A stretch of DNA of 64,000 nucleotides from Bacteroidia bacterium (GCA_027493955.1 JAOSJT010000001.1:4388552-4452551); one strand, 5' to 3'. Counted from the first letter of the stretch, positions 49,401 through 58,317 are shown. Numbers and translations are program-made. The notes: generated by a model not told the origin, from the sequence alone.

Positions 49401-49423
49401 CAGAAACTGCCGGACCTCTCCAT
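46412..49423 (-). CDS. Secreted VWA-domain protein B with Ig-like repeats and T9SS tail
   Basis: 1003 residues from ATG 49423 (GTG 49426 is in frame just upstream). Same plan as protein A: signal peptide (about residues 1-32, ending MHGQ), VWA domain with DASGS at 101-105, SGGTAVWDGG and LMTDGGD (about 95-290), beta domains, Ig repeats of the type CQGDSVILDAGSGYLTYNWS, and a sorting tail (HAWPEPASDVLRI, YLFDVLGRSEVI, KAGVYYFVAV) ending KRITKL. It is about two-thirds identical to A over the VWA region by eye. A canonical sigma-70-like promoter lies 40 bases upstream of its start. Product expected at the surface. Confidence 0.85.
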   Translation of the reverse strand: MERSGSFCSTARRISVCMLLIGLCAPLVTMHGQPALNFKRIGVNWPTIELYFSASCDSTLDFTVSAQDFRVFENNVEVPNFQLWCPDPTVRSSFSVALVFDASGSMMGAGNAAAKQAGHGFIDLMDGVVDEASIIWFTHVVTVYQQMTSNKPMLHSAVDALPASGGTAVWDGGYAGLIELINNGLNPVRAVILMTDGGDNSSSRQPAEIIALANRHRIRVFTIGLGSSINSVELELIALLTGGRYYYVPTASQLVGAYVEIGTLLAQHFQECMITYDAQCADGGLRNVELQLRDYCNGSDTKTKSFRAPLDSTTFSPLHLDLGEVFARHGDDFTLPLNLRTSIHGNNFYPLRYTLTYDTSIIQFKSVTAPPGSLLDGVPITATPVTGGVTIESTAPVLVNGYGRLMNLAFSTQQRSDTLCRDIRPINAGFSQGCFIPIMDTGRVCLSPTLPTISCSVTAPPRLDWRQDSKEYQQNPFTITGRFDNTGDATAANARFRILYDADDIELLSPSTDTQTPSPPHIDPGMFATVSWQVAAKPRTSEDTIELCIRGSFDYHPDVTCCVRIVVSQAGTVLSCAVSVPQIVADTAAVRYTPMPFPLSVAVTNNGGTQSDTVWTSLQLPPEFELAPSETPGNYTKQLLPATLAPRQSGGVNWMLQHPIISSEKSYTLTARSWAAGQDTTVCTVNVRIPGLPPPTFSTRLTASGPLEICQGDSVILDAGSGYLTYNWSHGQQTQQIAVKNAGSYFCVVRRSDGLIGRSDTLHVSVRPAPKPMITPGGTLWFCVGDSVVLGVDGSYEEYLWNIGATTAELVVRIEGKYFVRVRDSHGCWGQSDPVTVISFLKPDKPVIRRTGDVLSVPEGYRCQWFRNGVEIPGATQPALLVTQPGSYQVRVTSSRGCSVVSDIYDVTVLGVAGNPPLAGAPTLHAWPEPASDVLRIRINDIGTQPFTLYLFDVLGRSEVIHEARSTDERGEFQYSLSGRKAGVYYFVAVLPETVLVKRITKL

Positions 49424-49462
49424 CACGTTCTCCTTGGCGAATCAGAAGATATTATGACAACA

Positions 49463-49491
49463 TTGTAGGGAAAATGTCCTTCAATGTCAAG
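49463..49491 (-). promoter_or_regulatory. Promoter of VWA gene B
   Basis: On the minus strand, TTGACA (49491-49486) is followed after exactly 17 bases by TACAAT (49468-49463). This is a canonical -35/-10 pair. The transcript would begin near 49455, about 30 bases before the ATG at 49423. It partly overlaps the start of the ACRCAGA repeat. Confidence 0.75.
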
Positions 49492-49582
49492 ACCACAGAA
49501 GACACAGAAAAAACAGAACACGGAACGCAGAACGCAGAACACACAGAAAAAACAGAACACGCAGAAGAAGAGAAGAGGCAGA
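49490..49582. repeat. ACRCAGA-type short repeats upstream of VWA gene B
   Basis: Seven-base units CAGAACA, CGGAACG, CAGAACG, CAGAACA and related AACACAG/AAAAACAG blocks, closing in GAAGAAGAGAAGAGG, match the segment at 46208-46262. A translated frame on the minus strand (FFCVFCFFCVFC-like) is an artefact of the repeat. Confidence 0.8.
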
Positions 49583-49621
49583 AAGGGTCTCTCTTCAATG
49601 CGTTTGTGGGACATCAACAAT

Positions 49622-49670
49622 CGTCAAACGTAAGTCGTCAAACGTAAGTCGTCAATCGTAAATCGTTACG
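49622..49670. repeat. Seven-unit heptamer array running into the end of VWA gene C
   Basis: Units CGTCAAA, CGTAAGT, CGTCAAA, CGTAAGT, CGTCAAT, CGTAAAT, CGTTACG in strict 7-base phase. The gene C stop (minus strand, 49654-49652) lies within the fifth unit, and the last codons of gene C are made of repeat. Confidence 0.85.
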
Positions 49671-52666
49671 CGTTTCATCAGCACAGTCTCACGCAGCAGG
49701 GCCACGAGGTAATACACGCCGGGAACGCGGCCCTGGACGGAGCAGGTAAAACTCGCGCCGCCGTCGGGCAGCACACCGCTGTGAATCAACTCCGACCGGC
49801 CAAGCATGTCGTACAGAGCTACAGTGACGGGTTGATTTCCCGTATCCGCGAGCTCGATGCGCAGAATATCGGTCGCGGGTTCCGGCCAGACGTGCAGCAG
49901 GGGACCCGTTGTAGCCGGCGGGACATCATCGGTGTCCAGCACAGTGACGTCGAACGGGTCCGACAGCGCCGAGCAGCCGTTCATAAAGCGCACACGCAAC
50001 TGATATCTTCCGGTATTTTTTATCTTGATCACGCTGTACCCCGAATCGGGGAGAAGCACGCCATCGCGATACCAGTAGAACCCGCCGATGTCGCCCTGGG
50101 CAATAAGCCAGTCGAGATTACGGCGTATTCCGGGTTTGGACGGAACGGTTTTTGTGGTGACAATCACCGTATCGGAATACCCCTCGCAGTCATGACTGCT
50201 GCGCACCGTAGCGTAAAATGCGCCTGCCGAATGCACAGTGATGATCTGCTCCGTCGCTCCGTTGCTCCAAAGATAGCTCATGTAACCGCCGCCTGCATCG
50301 AGTTGCACGGAATCGTTCTCGCACATCGGAAGCGATCCATGCACAGCGATGCGTGGCGAAGGTGCGTCAATTGCCGTTACCCTCACCGTGTCCGAAATAC
50401 CGATGCGTCCGTCGCTGTGCTCCACGTTGCAGTAATAATTTCCACCTCGCTTTACGGTCAGGAGTCGATCGCGTGCACCGTTGGACCAGCGGTAAGTGGC
50501 GTAGCCCGCTCCTGCATCCAGCAAAACCGAGTCGCCCTCGCAGAATAGCGTGGATCCCAGAGCTGTGAGCGTAAAAGGGAAGGTCGCGACAGGGAGGCCC
50601 GGAATGCGTACAGCGACGGCGCAGTGCTTCGAGTCGGAATTTGCGGTACGTATCAATACCGATACGATGTATTCTCTGTCTGTATTGCTGCGCGGATGCC
50701 GCAGTTGCCATGTGACTTTTGCCGTTTCGTGTGCTCCCAACGTCGGCGGGGAGAGCAGTTTTCTGTAGGAATCGGGCGCATCAGGTCCGGCCAGATCGAG
50801 TTCCATCGGCACGTCTATTGTCGCCCATACGGAATCCGTGCGGGAAGGCCCGAGATTCGTTGCCTCGAGGGTTACCGGGAAGGGCATAGGCGTATATCGC
50901 ACATTCGCACTGTCGGCGGCGACCTCCGTTGCGGACAGCCGGCAGTCAAGGATGGGGTCCATTCGCGGGACATATACCTTCGTGCAACAAACGACATCGG
51001 GATGATTGTCGAATCGCGCCGTGATGCATATCCGCGTTGTATCACCTTCTGTTCGGGGGATGGCTGTCAGGGGCCAGTTGACGTTTTCGAACGAACTCGC
51101 GGCGATGATGCCGGTGCTTCCCGGTTTTGTATCGGTACCCGGGAAATACAACCGAACGTCTGCAGTGTCGTAGGTGATTGTGTAGCGTGCTTGCTTCGCA
51201 TCGCTGTCGCCACGATTGGAAAAGTGCGCGAGTACCGTGAAGGGATTCGGCGAGTAGTCAGGGTTTCCTCTTTCCCAGTCGAGACTGCTCGGAGCACTGA
51301 TATCACAATGGATGATCGGCGTTCCGGGGGCGATGCAGATACGACCGTCCGCTATTACCGGGATGAAGCAACCCTGTTCGAATGTGGCGGCTACGGCTTT
51401 CACCTCCGTACACGCCGTATCCGGAACAATTTTCGTCCTGAAATGGAGATCGAGTAGAGTACCCCCCTGTGTAAGCAGCTTCGGCGTGGTTGTCCGTATC
51501 GTTGCACCGTCAGCCAAGGGCGTCCACGATACGGGTACCCCGGCCAGCAAGGTCGTGTCGGATGCCGTCACGTTGTCTAGCTCCACCACAGCGGTGTCGA
51601 AGACGACGGAGAACTGCATGGGATAGAACATCACCACGTCTGCGGGTGCGAGCAGACGCAACGGAACGGTCATTTCCATCCCTGCGCCACGGATCGAATG
51701 CTCCAAAGCCATGTATAGCATGGAAAACGTCGAAGAATCCATCGACGCCTTGAACGTCGTCGTTTCGGAAAGTGAAGTACCACACACATCGCTTACCTGC
51801 ACTTCAATGGTGCGATGCGCTCCGTCCATGCAAGGACTGGTATAGGAAATTCTGCACTCCTGAAATCCCTGAAAGATGATGGTCGAGATTTCCATATAAA
51901 TGGCGGCCAACTGGCCTGCATTCGGTGTCTGATAGTATCGGCCACCCGTTGCATCCGCGATGAACTCCAGGGAACCGGAATTGATTGCTGTTCCGAGACC
52001 GATCGTGAAAACACGGATTCGGTGTCGCTGCGCAAGAGCGACCACTTCCTCCGGTGTACGTGTGGACGAGGCATCGCCCCCATCGGTCAGCAAGATCACC
52101 GCCCGGCATGGATTCGTCGCGTTGTTGATGAGTTCGATCAATCCGCCATAGGCACCGTCCCATGCCGCCGTGCTTCCCGTGGCGGGCAACACGTCAACGG
52201 CGGAGTGTAAAAGTGTCCTGTCGCGGGTCATCGATTGCATGAGGGTGACATCGGAATTGAACCAGAGCACGGCGGCTTCGTCGACCTTCCCGTCCAGAAG
52301 ATCGACGAACGCGTGACCGGCTTGTTTCGAACCGAGGTTTCCGCTTCCCGCCATAGAGCCGGATGCGTCGAAAACCAAGGCCACCGATACGGCGCAGCGT
52401 ACGTTCGGGTCGGGGCACCACAGGTCGGATGGGACCATCGGTACCCCGTTTTCAGTGATGCGAAATTGTTGCAACGTTGCGTCGTACACCGGCATGCCAT
52501 CGCAAGTGAGCCGATAGAAGACCTCAACCTTCGGTCCGTTGACAATTAAGTTCCTGACGGTAAACCGTGGTTGTGCCTGAACCGTCGTTCCCGATACCAG
52601 AAACAGCAACAGAAATACAGGAAGCGAGAGGGGTTTGAAACGGAAATTGGGTGCTGTGCTTGTCAT
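49652..52666 (-). CDS. Secreted VWA-domain protein C with Ig-like repeats and T9SS tail
   Basis: 1004 residues from ATG 52666, preceded by GGAGAGAGGATTGA. Signal peptide 1-31 (TTVQAQ). The VWA domain (about residues 94-290) has DASGS at 100-104, GSTAAWDGA and LLTDGGD. Beta domains, three Ig repeats (CEGDSVLLDAGAGYATYRWS and copies), then a sorting tail (HVWPEPATDILRI, YDMLGRSELI, VPGVYYLVAL). It ends KRVTIYD, where A and B end KRVTRL and KRITKL. The last codons come from a heptamer array, so the original end appears to have been replaced. First gene of the three, likely with its own promoter. Confidence 0.85.
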   Translation of the reverse strand: MTSTAPNFRFKPLSLPVFLLLFLVSGTTVQAQPRFTVRNLIVNGPKVEVFYRLTCDGMPVYDATLQQFRITENGVPMVPSDLWCPDPNVRCAVSVALVFDASGSMAGSGNLGSKQAGHAFVDLLDGKVDEAAVLWFNSDVTLMQSMTRDRTLLHSAVDVLPATGSTAAWDGAYGGLIELINNATNPCRAVILLTDGGDASSTRTPEEVVALAQRHRIRVFTIGLGTAINSGSLEFIADATGGRYYQTPNAGQLAAIYMEISTIIFQGFQECRISYTSPCMDGAHRTIEVQVSDVCGTSLSETTTFKASMDSSTFSMLYMALEHSIRGAGMEMTVPLRLLAPADVVMFYPMQFSVVFDTAVVELDNVTASDTTLLAGVPVSWTPLADGATIRTTTPKLLTQGGTLLDLHFRTKIVPDTACTEVKAVAATFEQGCFIPVIADGRICIAPGTPIIHCDISAPSSLDWERGNPDYSPNPFTVLAHFSNRGDSDAKQARYTITYDTADVRLYFPGTDTKPGSTGIIAASSFENVNWPLTAIPRTEGDTTRICITARFDNHPDVVCCTKVYVPRMDPILDCRLSATEVAADSANVRYTPMPFPVTLEATNLGPSRTDSVWATIDVPMELDLAGPDAPDSYRKLLSPPTLGAHETAKVTWQLRHPRSNTDREYIVSVLIRTANSDSKHCAVAVRIPGLPVATFPFTLTALGSTLFCEGDSVLLDAGAGYATYRWSNGARDRLLTVKRGGNYYCNVEHSDGRIGISDTVRVTAIDAPSPRIAVHGSLPMCENDSVQLDAGGGYMSYLWSNGATEQIITVHSAGAFYATVRSSHDCEGYSDTVIVTTKTVPSKPGIRRNLDWLIAQGDIGGFYWYRDGVLLPDSGYSVIKIKNTGRYQLRVRFMNGCSALSDPFDVTVLDTDDVPPATTGPLLHVWPEPATDILRIELADTGNQPVTVALYDMLGRSELIHSGVLPDGGASFTCSVQGRVPGVYYLVALLRETVLMKRVTIYD

Positions 52667-52942
52667 TCAATCCTCTCTCCGGTATGCACGAGATTGTGCA
52701 GCAACGTACGCTCCGCGATAATGGGAGGTGATTGCATCAATGGTGAAAACGGCAGTGTGACCGCACGTGCGCGTTGCATCACATCGTCTGCCAACACCGC
52801 GCTACAGAAGGATGGTGCTGAAGGTATCCTGTCCGTGGGGGCCGTGCGTATCATGAATAAACCATGAAGCCCCCGAAAGTTACACACGTTTGAAAAAATC
52901 TCTATACGGGTCCGCATTTTCCGTTGCGGGAAATATTTGCAC
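52667..52942. other. Divergent intergenic region between VWA gene C and the large secreted gene
   Basis: About 280 bases of a 359-base divergent gap. GGGGGC (around 52838) and GCCCCC (around 52874) could form a loose hairpin. No gene was recognised. It should contain the promoter of gene C, not found with confidence. Confidence 0.4.
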
Positions 52943-52972
52943 TTGACAATGTCCGCGCAACATCGTAGGTTG
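52943..52972 (+). promoter_or_regulatory. Promoter of the large secreted gene at 53026
   Basis: TTGACA (52943-52948), 17 bases, then TAGGTT (52966-52971) followed by G, the same architecture as the secD promoter. It gives a leader of about 45 bases before the ATG at 53026, with GCGGAGG as the ribosome binding site. Confidence 0.65.
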
Positions 52973-53025
52973 ATGGACAGAGGATAATACAGTCCATTAA
53001 GCCCAACATCGTGAGCGGAGGTTCC

Positions 53026-56000
53026 ATGCGTCTGATCGTGCTTGTTTCCTGTTTCGTCTGTTTTTCAGCATTGTGCATCGGGCAGAACAAGGGAGTGCCG
53101 GCTGCGGATAAAACGCTCACGAATGATGCGTATGATTTCATCAGCAGCAATCGTGTGCATATGTGGTTCAGCAACAACGGATCGCTTTCCCGTAATCCGC
53201 TGACGGATGCTTCAGGATTCGAATGGCCCGCAGGCAGCGGGAAACACGTGGTTTTTACCGAGGGACTCATCATCGGTGGACTGCTCGACGGCGAACCGCA
53301 TATCGCGGGTTCGACCTACCGGTATGGTCTGCAGGCAGGGGGTATTCGTCCCGACGGCACTGCGGATAATCCCGCGTCTCCGATGAACAGAATCTACCGG
53401 GCGCACCGCTATGACCCGGTATGGCTCAATCAGCTGTCTCCGCAGGACAGGACACGTATTCTTACCGACCTGCGCGACTGGCCGGTGCAGCTCGGAGCCC
53501 CGTGGGTGGATGCGAACGGCAATGGCATCTATGATCCGGATCCGGACGCCTGGGCAATGGGACAGCAAAGCGATACGCCGCTGTTGCCGGGCGACGAAGT
53601 GTTCTGGTTCGTGAGCAATGACCTGGATCCAAGCCGAAGCAGCAATCTCTATGGCACCATTCCGATGGGACTGGAATTCCAGACAATGATATGGGCGTCC
53701 TCGGGACATCCTCTGCTCGAGAATGTGATATTTCGTGAGCACACCATCATTCACAAGGGCAAATCGCGGGTCACGGACCTGCGCATCGGTGCGTGGGAAG
53801 ATCCCGATCTCGGCGAGGCCTGGGACGATTTCTGCGGAGTCGACACCTCGCTCGGACTTACCATCGCATACAACGGTGATGCCCATGATTCGTACTACGG
53901 TACACCGCCATCGAGCGGTATTCTCTGGCTGCAGACGCCGGTGACACCGCAAGCGGGCGCCACTGCACACTACGGACTCGGTTTGCGTCAGGACTATGCC
54001 AATATTCCGCTCTCGGGCTATGTGCATTACATCAATGGTGACGCCGTCTACATGGATCCGTATCTGGGGCACCCCGTCGGAGCCATACAGATGATGAATT
54101 ACATGAGCGGTCTCTTGCATACGGGTGATCCGATGATCGATCCGATTACGAAACTGCCGACGACCTTCACCCTTGCAGGAAACGCCGTGTTGGGAAGCGG
54201 CTGGGTGGATGGCATCGGAGCGCCGGCGGGAGACAGGCGGCAGCTGTCGAGTTGCGGGCCGTTTACCATGGCCGCGGGTGATACGCAGAAAGTGCTTCTC
54301 GCGCGGATTGTCGCGCAGGATGGCAACAATCTGCTGAGTACACGGGCGCTGCGCAATGCGGCACGGCAATTGCGCGATATCTTCCGCAACCTGCCCATGG
54401 GCGCGCAGGCACCGGTGTTCCAGTCGTCTCTCCGACATCCCTCGGCCGACAGCTATGAAGTGCGGGTCAGCGGTGGTCCATTTCCTTCGGGCACAACACA
54501 GGTGATCGCCGTGCTGCGGAGTGCCGACGGCGCTGAAGTGCAACGTGCGGCTCTTGCCGATGATGGTTCCACCGGAGACGAGACTGCGGGAGATGGTATC
54601 TACGGAGGAATTCTCGCGGGGAACGGCGCGGTGCGTGGCGCGGACCTTTTCCTCATCAGTACCGATGGCGCGGACGCGATGGAGTGGTTCGTGGAGAGCG
54701 AAATCGCCTTACCCGGACGTGCGCGTGTGCGCTTTACCGGTGTGCACTCCGACAGTCCGAATTTCGACGGCAAAGTCAATCCGGGTGACAATGTGCGCAT
54801 CGGGCTGCGGCTGGAGAATCACAGCAGTGTTGACATGGGACCGTGGCATCTTTTTATTCGTGACGAAAACGCCGCACTCGCCGACAGGGGCACCATGCGC
54901 TTCCATACCACAGTGCCGGCGTCCGGAGCGGTGGAGCCGGTCTACGATCCGGATGACGCCGAAAGCTACATCGCATTTTCCATTCCGTCGAACGCCGTGC
55001 CGGGGAGCATGCTGACCTTTCCGGTAACGATGATATCCGAGCAGTACTGCCTCTTCCAGGATACACTGCGCCTCGAAGTCGAAGAGCAGGAATTGCCGCT
55101 GGCACACGGATTGCTCAGACATGTGCAGGGGCGTGCCCTGGGATCGCTCGGTTACAGCATCGTGGATCCGACCGCGCTCACGTTGTACGACTACAGAGTC
55201 AGCATCGAGGGTGCGGATCACGAATTCGAGAAAACCATTCATGTCGAAAACGTTACCCTTGGTACCACCATCTACAGAGGCTATGCCCTGCCGGAACGCT
55301 ATCCGCACAGCGGAACCCTGATCGATGGCTGGCTTCTTACGATGGGGACCGCCAGTCATGATGTTCTCTACTGGTCGGACGGTTTCAAGCTTTGGAGTCC
55401 GACTCCTGTTTTCGGAGACTTCTCCGAGCCCACCCGCGAATGGTTCAGCATCTTCGAGGGCAATCTCTTGATTGGCGAGGATTTCACCTTCGGAAGCAAT
55501 CTCAACGCCTATGATATACTCCCCGTGCAGCTCATTTTCGACAAGCAGAATGGACAGAAGGCCATGGGCTATTTGCGCGGTGGCAGTCCGAATTACGGAT
55601 ATCAGGGATACTTCGATATTCCTGTCCGTGCCTACGACGTCAGTGATCCCGCCAAACCGCGTCAGATCATGCTCGGCTTCAGCGAACAGCGCACCCGTCC
55701 ATCCAACAACAATACCTGGATGCCGACGGCGGATCCGAACGACCGGGAAATCCTGTATGTGTTCGCGGATGATTACACCACAGAACCAGACGTAAAATTT
55801 CAGCGGCCGATAAACACGGAAGCGGTAAATCTGGATCTTCTGTACTGTGTCTGGGCGATGCGCGCGGATTCCCTGCCGGAATTCGAGGATGGTGATACCT
55901 ACACGCTCAGTTCCTATGTTCCGGTAAGCCAGCGCGACGTGTACATCCTGTCAAAGCCGCGCACGCTCGCCGTCGAGCAACTCTCACCGCAGCCGGGCGC

Positions 56001-56280
56001 TTTCGCACTGCATGCGAACTATCCCAATCCCTTCGGGCCGGGCAGCGCAAGCGGCAGTACGCACACGACGATCAGCTTCGATCTGCCGGCCGAACAGAGT
56101 ATTCGACTCTCGGTGTTCGATGTGCTCGGACGCGAAGTATCGGTACTCGCCCAGGGCCTGTATGCGGCAGGCCGATACAGTGTGCGTCTCGATGCCGCTT
56201 CGCTTTCGCATGGATTGTATTTCTATCGTCTCGAAAACGGATCCGCTTCGATCAGCAAACGTATGATGCTGCTCCGATAA
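53026..56280 (+). CDS. Large secreted protein with T9SS sorting domain, unknown function
   Basis: 1084 residues from ATG 53026, six bases after GGAGG. Signal peptide about 1-20 (FSALCIGQ). The N-terminal region (NRVHMWFSNNGSL, VFTEGLIIGGLLDGEP, GSTYRYGLQAGGI, residues ~35-105) is a pattern I know from uncharacterised secreted proteins of Ignavibacteria-like bacteria. A central region has DDFCGVDTSLGLTIAYNGD (about 270-290), then a beta-rich domain (about 460-560) with DDGSTGDETAGDGIYGG, and several Ig-like stretches. A complete sorting domain ends it (about 995-1084: LHANYPNPFGPGSAS, VFDVLGREVSV, LSHGLYFYRL). Neither enzyme nor ligand can be named. A strong hairpin follows. Confidence 0.8.
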   Translation: MRLIVLVSCFVCFSALCIGQNKGVPAADKTLTNDAYDFISSNRVHMWFSNNGSLSRNPLTDASGFEWPAGSGKHVVFTEGLIIGGLLDGEPHIAGSTYRYGLQAGGIRPDGTADNPASPMNRIYRAHRYDPVWLNQLSPQDRTRILTDLRDWPVQLGAPWVDANGNGIYDPDPDAWAMGQQSDTPLLPGDEVFWFVSNDLDPSRSSNLYGTIPMGLEFQTMIWASSGHPLLENVIFREHTIIHKGKSRVTDLRIGAWEDPDLGEAWDDFCGVDTSLGLTIAYNGDAHDSYYGTPPSSGILWLQTPVTPQAGATAHYGLGLRQDYANIPLSGYVHYINGDAVYMDPYLGHPVGAIQMMNYMSGLLHTGDPMIDPITKLPTTFTLAGNAVLGSGWVDGIGAPAGDRRQLSSCGPFTMAAGDTQKVLLARIVAQDGNNLLSTRALRNAARQLRDIFRNLPMGAQAPVFQSSLRHPSADSYEVRVSGGPFPSGTTQVIAVLRSADGAEVQRAALADDGSTGDETAGDGIYGGILAGNGAVRGADLFLISTDGADAMEWFVESEIALPGRARVRFTGVHSDSPNFDGKVNPGDNVRIGLRLENHSSVDMGPWHLFIRDENAALADRGTMRFHTTVPASGAVEPVYDPDDAESYIAFSIPSNAVPGSMLTFPVTMISEQYCLFQDTLRLEVEEQELPLAHGLLRHVQGRALGSLGYSIVDPTALTLYDYRVSIEGADHEFEKTIHVENVTLGTTIYRGYALPERYPHSGTLIDGWLLTMGTASHDVLYWSDGFKLWSPTPVFGDFSEPTREWFSIFEGNLLIGEDFTFGSNLNAYDILPVQLIFDKQNGQKAMGYLRGGSPNYGYQGYFDIPVRAYDVSDPAKPRQIMLGFSEQRTRPSNNNTWMPTADPNDREILYVFADDYTTEPDVKFQRPINTEAVNLDLLYCVWAMRADSLPEFEDGDTYTLSSYVPVSQRDVYILSKPRTLAVEQLSPQPGAFALHANYPNPFGPGSASGSTHTTISFDLPAEQSIRLSVFDVLGREVSVLAQGLYAAGRYSVRLDAASLSHGLYFYRLENGSASISKRMMLLR

Positions 56281-56334
56281 ACGAACCGGCCATCTTGCGG
56301 GTGGCGTTGCAGAGCAAGGCCGTTATAAAAAGAC

Positions 56335-56358
56335 ACGGGCGGGGAAATCCCCGCCCGT
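56335..56358. terminator. Bidirectional hairpin terminator
   Basis: ACGGGCGGGGA (56335-56345) and TCCCCGCCCGT (56348-56358) pair perfectly with a two-base loop. It lies between the convergent genes ending at 56280 and 56385 and can serve both. Confidence 0.8.
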
Positions 56359-56384
56359 TCCTTTGCGCTGCGCTCCATGCATCA

Positions 56385-58208
56385 TCAGGGTGTGTGACGG
56401 ATCGCTCCGTACAGCACCGTGACGCGCATGTTCGTGCGTTTCCAGATGCCGTCTTCACGTTCAAGTCGCAGTACGGGGGTGTAGACCTTGACCTTGACCG
56501 TGTTTCCGCTCGCTTGCACCGCCGTGTATTCCAGGGGAACATCCACAGCACTCCTGTTTTCGTATCGTTTTTTCAGGCTGTCCAAAGCGGGGTCCAGCGC
56601 TATGCGCAAGGTATCGGCGGGCTGATCCGGCGGCGTGTACACAAAGGTCAGGGTGTCGAGCGTGCCGTTGACGCTGTAGCCGGCGTGATCCGACGTCGCG
56701 GAATTCTTCGGGGTGCGTGCGAAGTAATACATCCCGGGAAACATGCGGTCGTATCCCTGCACATCAATCGTTTCACCCTCACGGCTTTCATAGCGCAGTT
56801 CGTCGTCGGACTGCGCCGGCTGAGCCGCGATGTACTGAATGCCCAGGTCGGCGGCGATGGTGGATGCGTCTTTCCACTCCGAATACGTCACGGATGAATC
56901 AGCTCTGAGCGATGTGTCGAACCACGATTCTATTGCGGTATAACCGTGGATTTCATGCAGGTACTGCAGGACCGCGCTGATTTCGCGCGCGTCCTCCCGC
57001 GGTACCCCTTTTGTCGCTTTACGGATGCTGCCGTCGTCGAGCATGCTGTTTGCTTCGAGAAGGTGCTTCAACCGCTGTGCCTGGCTGCTCTCGGAGATAG
57101 AGAACGCTCCCCAGGGACCGAATGACACGAGGAGGGTGATGGCGCACAAGGTAAGCGGTATGGCTTTGATGCTTTTCGCTTTGCTGAAAACGAAGTAGAG
57201 TACCATTATCCCGAGCCACACACCGGTGACAACGGCGATGTAGCGGCTTTCCGTCATGCCATAGTCCGAAAGCCGGCGCAGGACGGCGAGAAAATACACC
57301 ACGACAAAGGGCGCGAGCACGATGTAGAACCAGCGCGAGGCCAGAGCGATCCAGCGAGAACCCTCCCGTTCACGAATGGGATGCAGCAGCAGCAACGCGA
57401 ACATGCCCGCGACGGAGAAACCGAGAATCAGCCGGGCAATCCAGCCGTGCGGCCAGGTCCAGCCGACCATGATTTTCCCGGTGTACGCGACAAGGATAAC
57501 GAGATAGATGACGATCAGCGGGAGCAGCACGTACTGCGAGAAAATTTTCAGACCCTTCGGATAGTCATCCGACTGATCCAGCGCATCCAGATCTTCCGGC
57601 ACTCCTGCCAGAAAGAACCAGGTGTTCAGCAACCCGAGAAGCATTATCCACAGCTGGAAATAGCGCTTTCCGTGTATCGTCACATCGAACAGATTCTCCA
57701 CGGCCGCCAGCGCGATGGCGAGGCCGGCCCAGAGAACGACGGTGAACAATCCCGCCGTGAGCAGCCGGAGGAAGAGTGTTTTGTTGAAATGCCAGAACCC
57801 ATTGACCTGCCCCCGCCGCAGCCAGGGTGCGATGGCAACGAAGAGATGCAGCGCCACCGCCAGCATGAAAAAGCGAATGATATGCAATTGCGGTGCAATC
57901 GGCAGATTGTCGGGCAGCGTCAGGGCGTAACCAGCCAACAGGATCAGGGCGCCGATCTGCGTTCCGCTCGATGTGCCCCGGCTCCAACGCTGTTTCTCCG
58001 CAAGCAGCGTGAGCCCTGTCAGGAACGGAACAGCGAGGACGGCGACGAGGAGCACGCGAAAGGCCCACAGCGGTTCGGGTTGAGCTTCGCTGTTGGCGAG
58101 CAGCAGCGCCATCACGGTGCCGGTCGACGCCGCCAGAAGAACGAAGGGGAAGCGCCGCAGTGTCCGCAGAGCTTCGTGCGTGATCTGTTCGAAAGAAGGA
58201 AATTTCAT
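56385..58208 (-). CDS. DUF4153-family membrane protein
   Basis: 607 residues from ATG 58208 (MKFPSFEQITHEALRT); the longer open frame upstream has no supporting features. About eleven membrane helices in the first ~410 residues, with the family-like pattern of aromatic pairs after charged loops (SDDYPKGLKIFSQYVLLPL, about residues 214-232), then a soluble C-terminal domain (about 430-600). The DUF4153 family has no established function. It is separated from the upstream minus-strand gene by a terminator, so it probably has its own promoter in 58209-58317, which I could not locate. Confidence 0.75.
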   Translation of the reverse strand: MKFPSFEQITHEALRTLRRFPFVLLAASTGTVMALLLANSEAQPEPLWAFRVLLVAVLAVPFLTGLTLLAEKQRWSRGTSSGTQIGALILLAGYALTLPDNLPIAPQLHIIRFFMLAVALHLFVAIAPWLRRGQVNGFWHFNKTLFLRLLTAGLFTVVLWAGLAIALAAVENLFDVTIHGKRYFQLWIMLLGLLNTWFFLAGVPEDLDALDQSDDYPKGLKIFSQYVLLPLIVIYLVILVAYTGKIMVGWTWPHGWIARLILGFSVAGMFALLLLHPIREREGSRWIALASRWFYIVLAPFVVVYFLAVLRRLSDYGMTESRYIAVVTGVWLGIMVLYFVFSKAKSIKAIPLTLCAITLLVSFGPWGAFSISESSQAQRLKHLLEANSMLDDGSIRKATKGVPREDAREISAVLQYLHEIHGYTAIESWFDTSLRADSSVTYSEWKDASTIAADLGIQYIAAQPAQSDDELRYESREGETIDVQGYDRMFPGMYYFARTPKNSATSDHAGYSVNGTLDTLTFVYTPPDQPADTLRIALDPALDSLKKRYENRSAVDVPLEYTAVQASGNTVKVKVYTPVLRLEREDGIWKRTNMRVTVLYGAIRHTP

Positions 58209-58317
58209 GATGGAATTCCGATGAGTCAGAATTCTGCAAAGTACGAAAACGGACGATGCGGAGTTACATGCAAAAATCGATCCCCTCTCACCGTCTCCCT
58301 CCGGACAGAATGAGACA

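Noticed and set aside
49423-49620. Minus-strand frame rich in FFCVFC, looking like a membrane protein
   Set aside because: It is the translation of the ACRCAGA repeat. The same artefact appears before gene A at 46191-46298.
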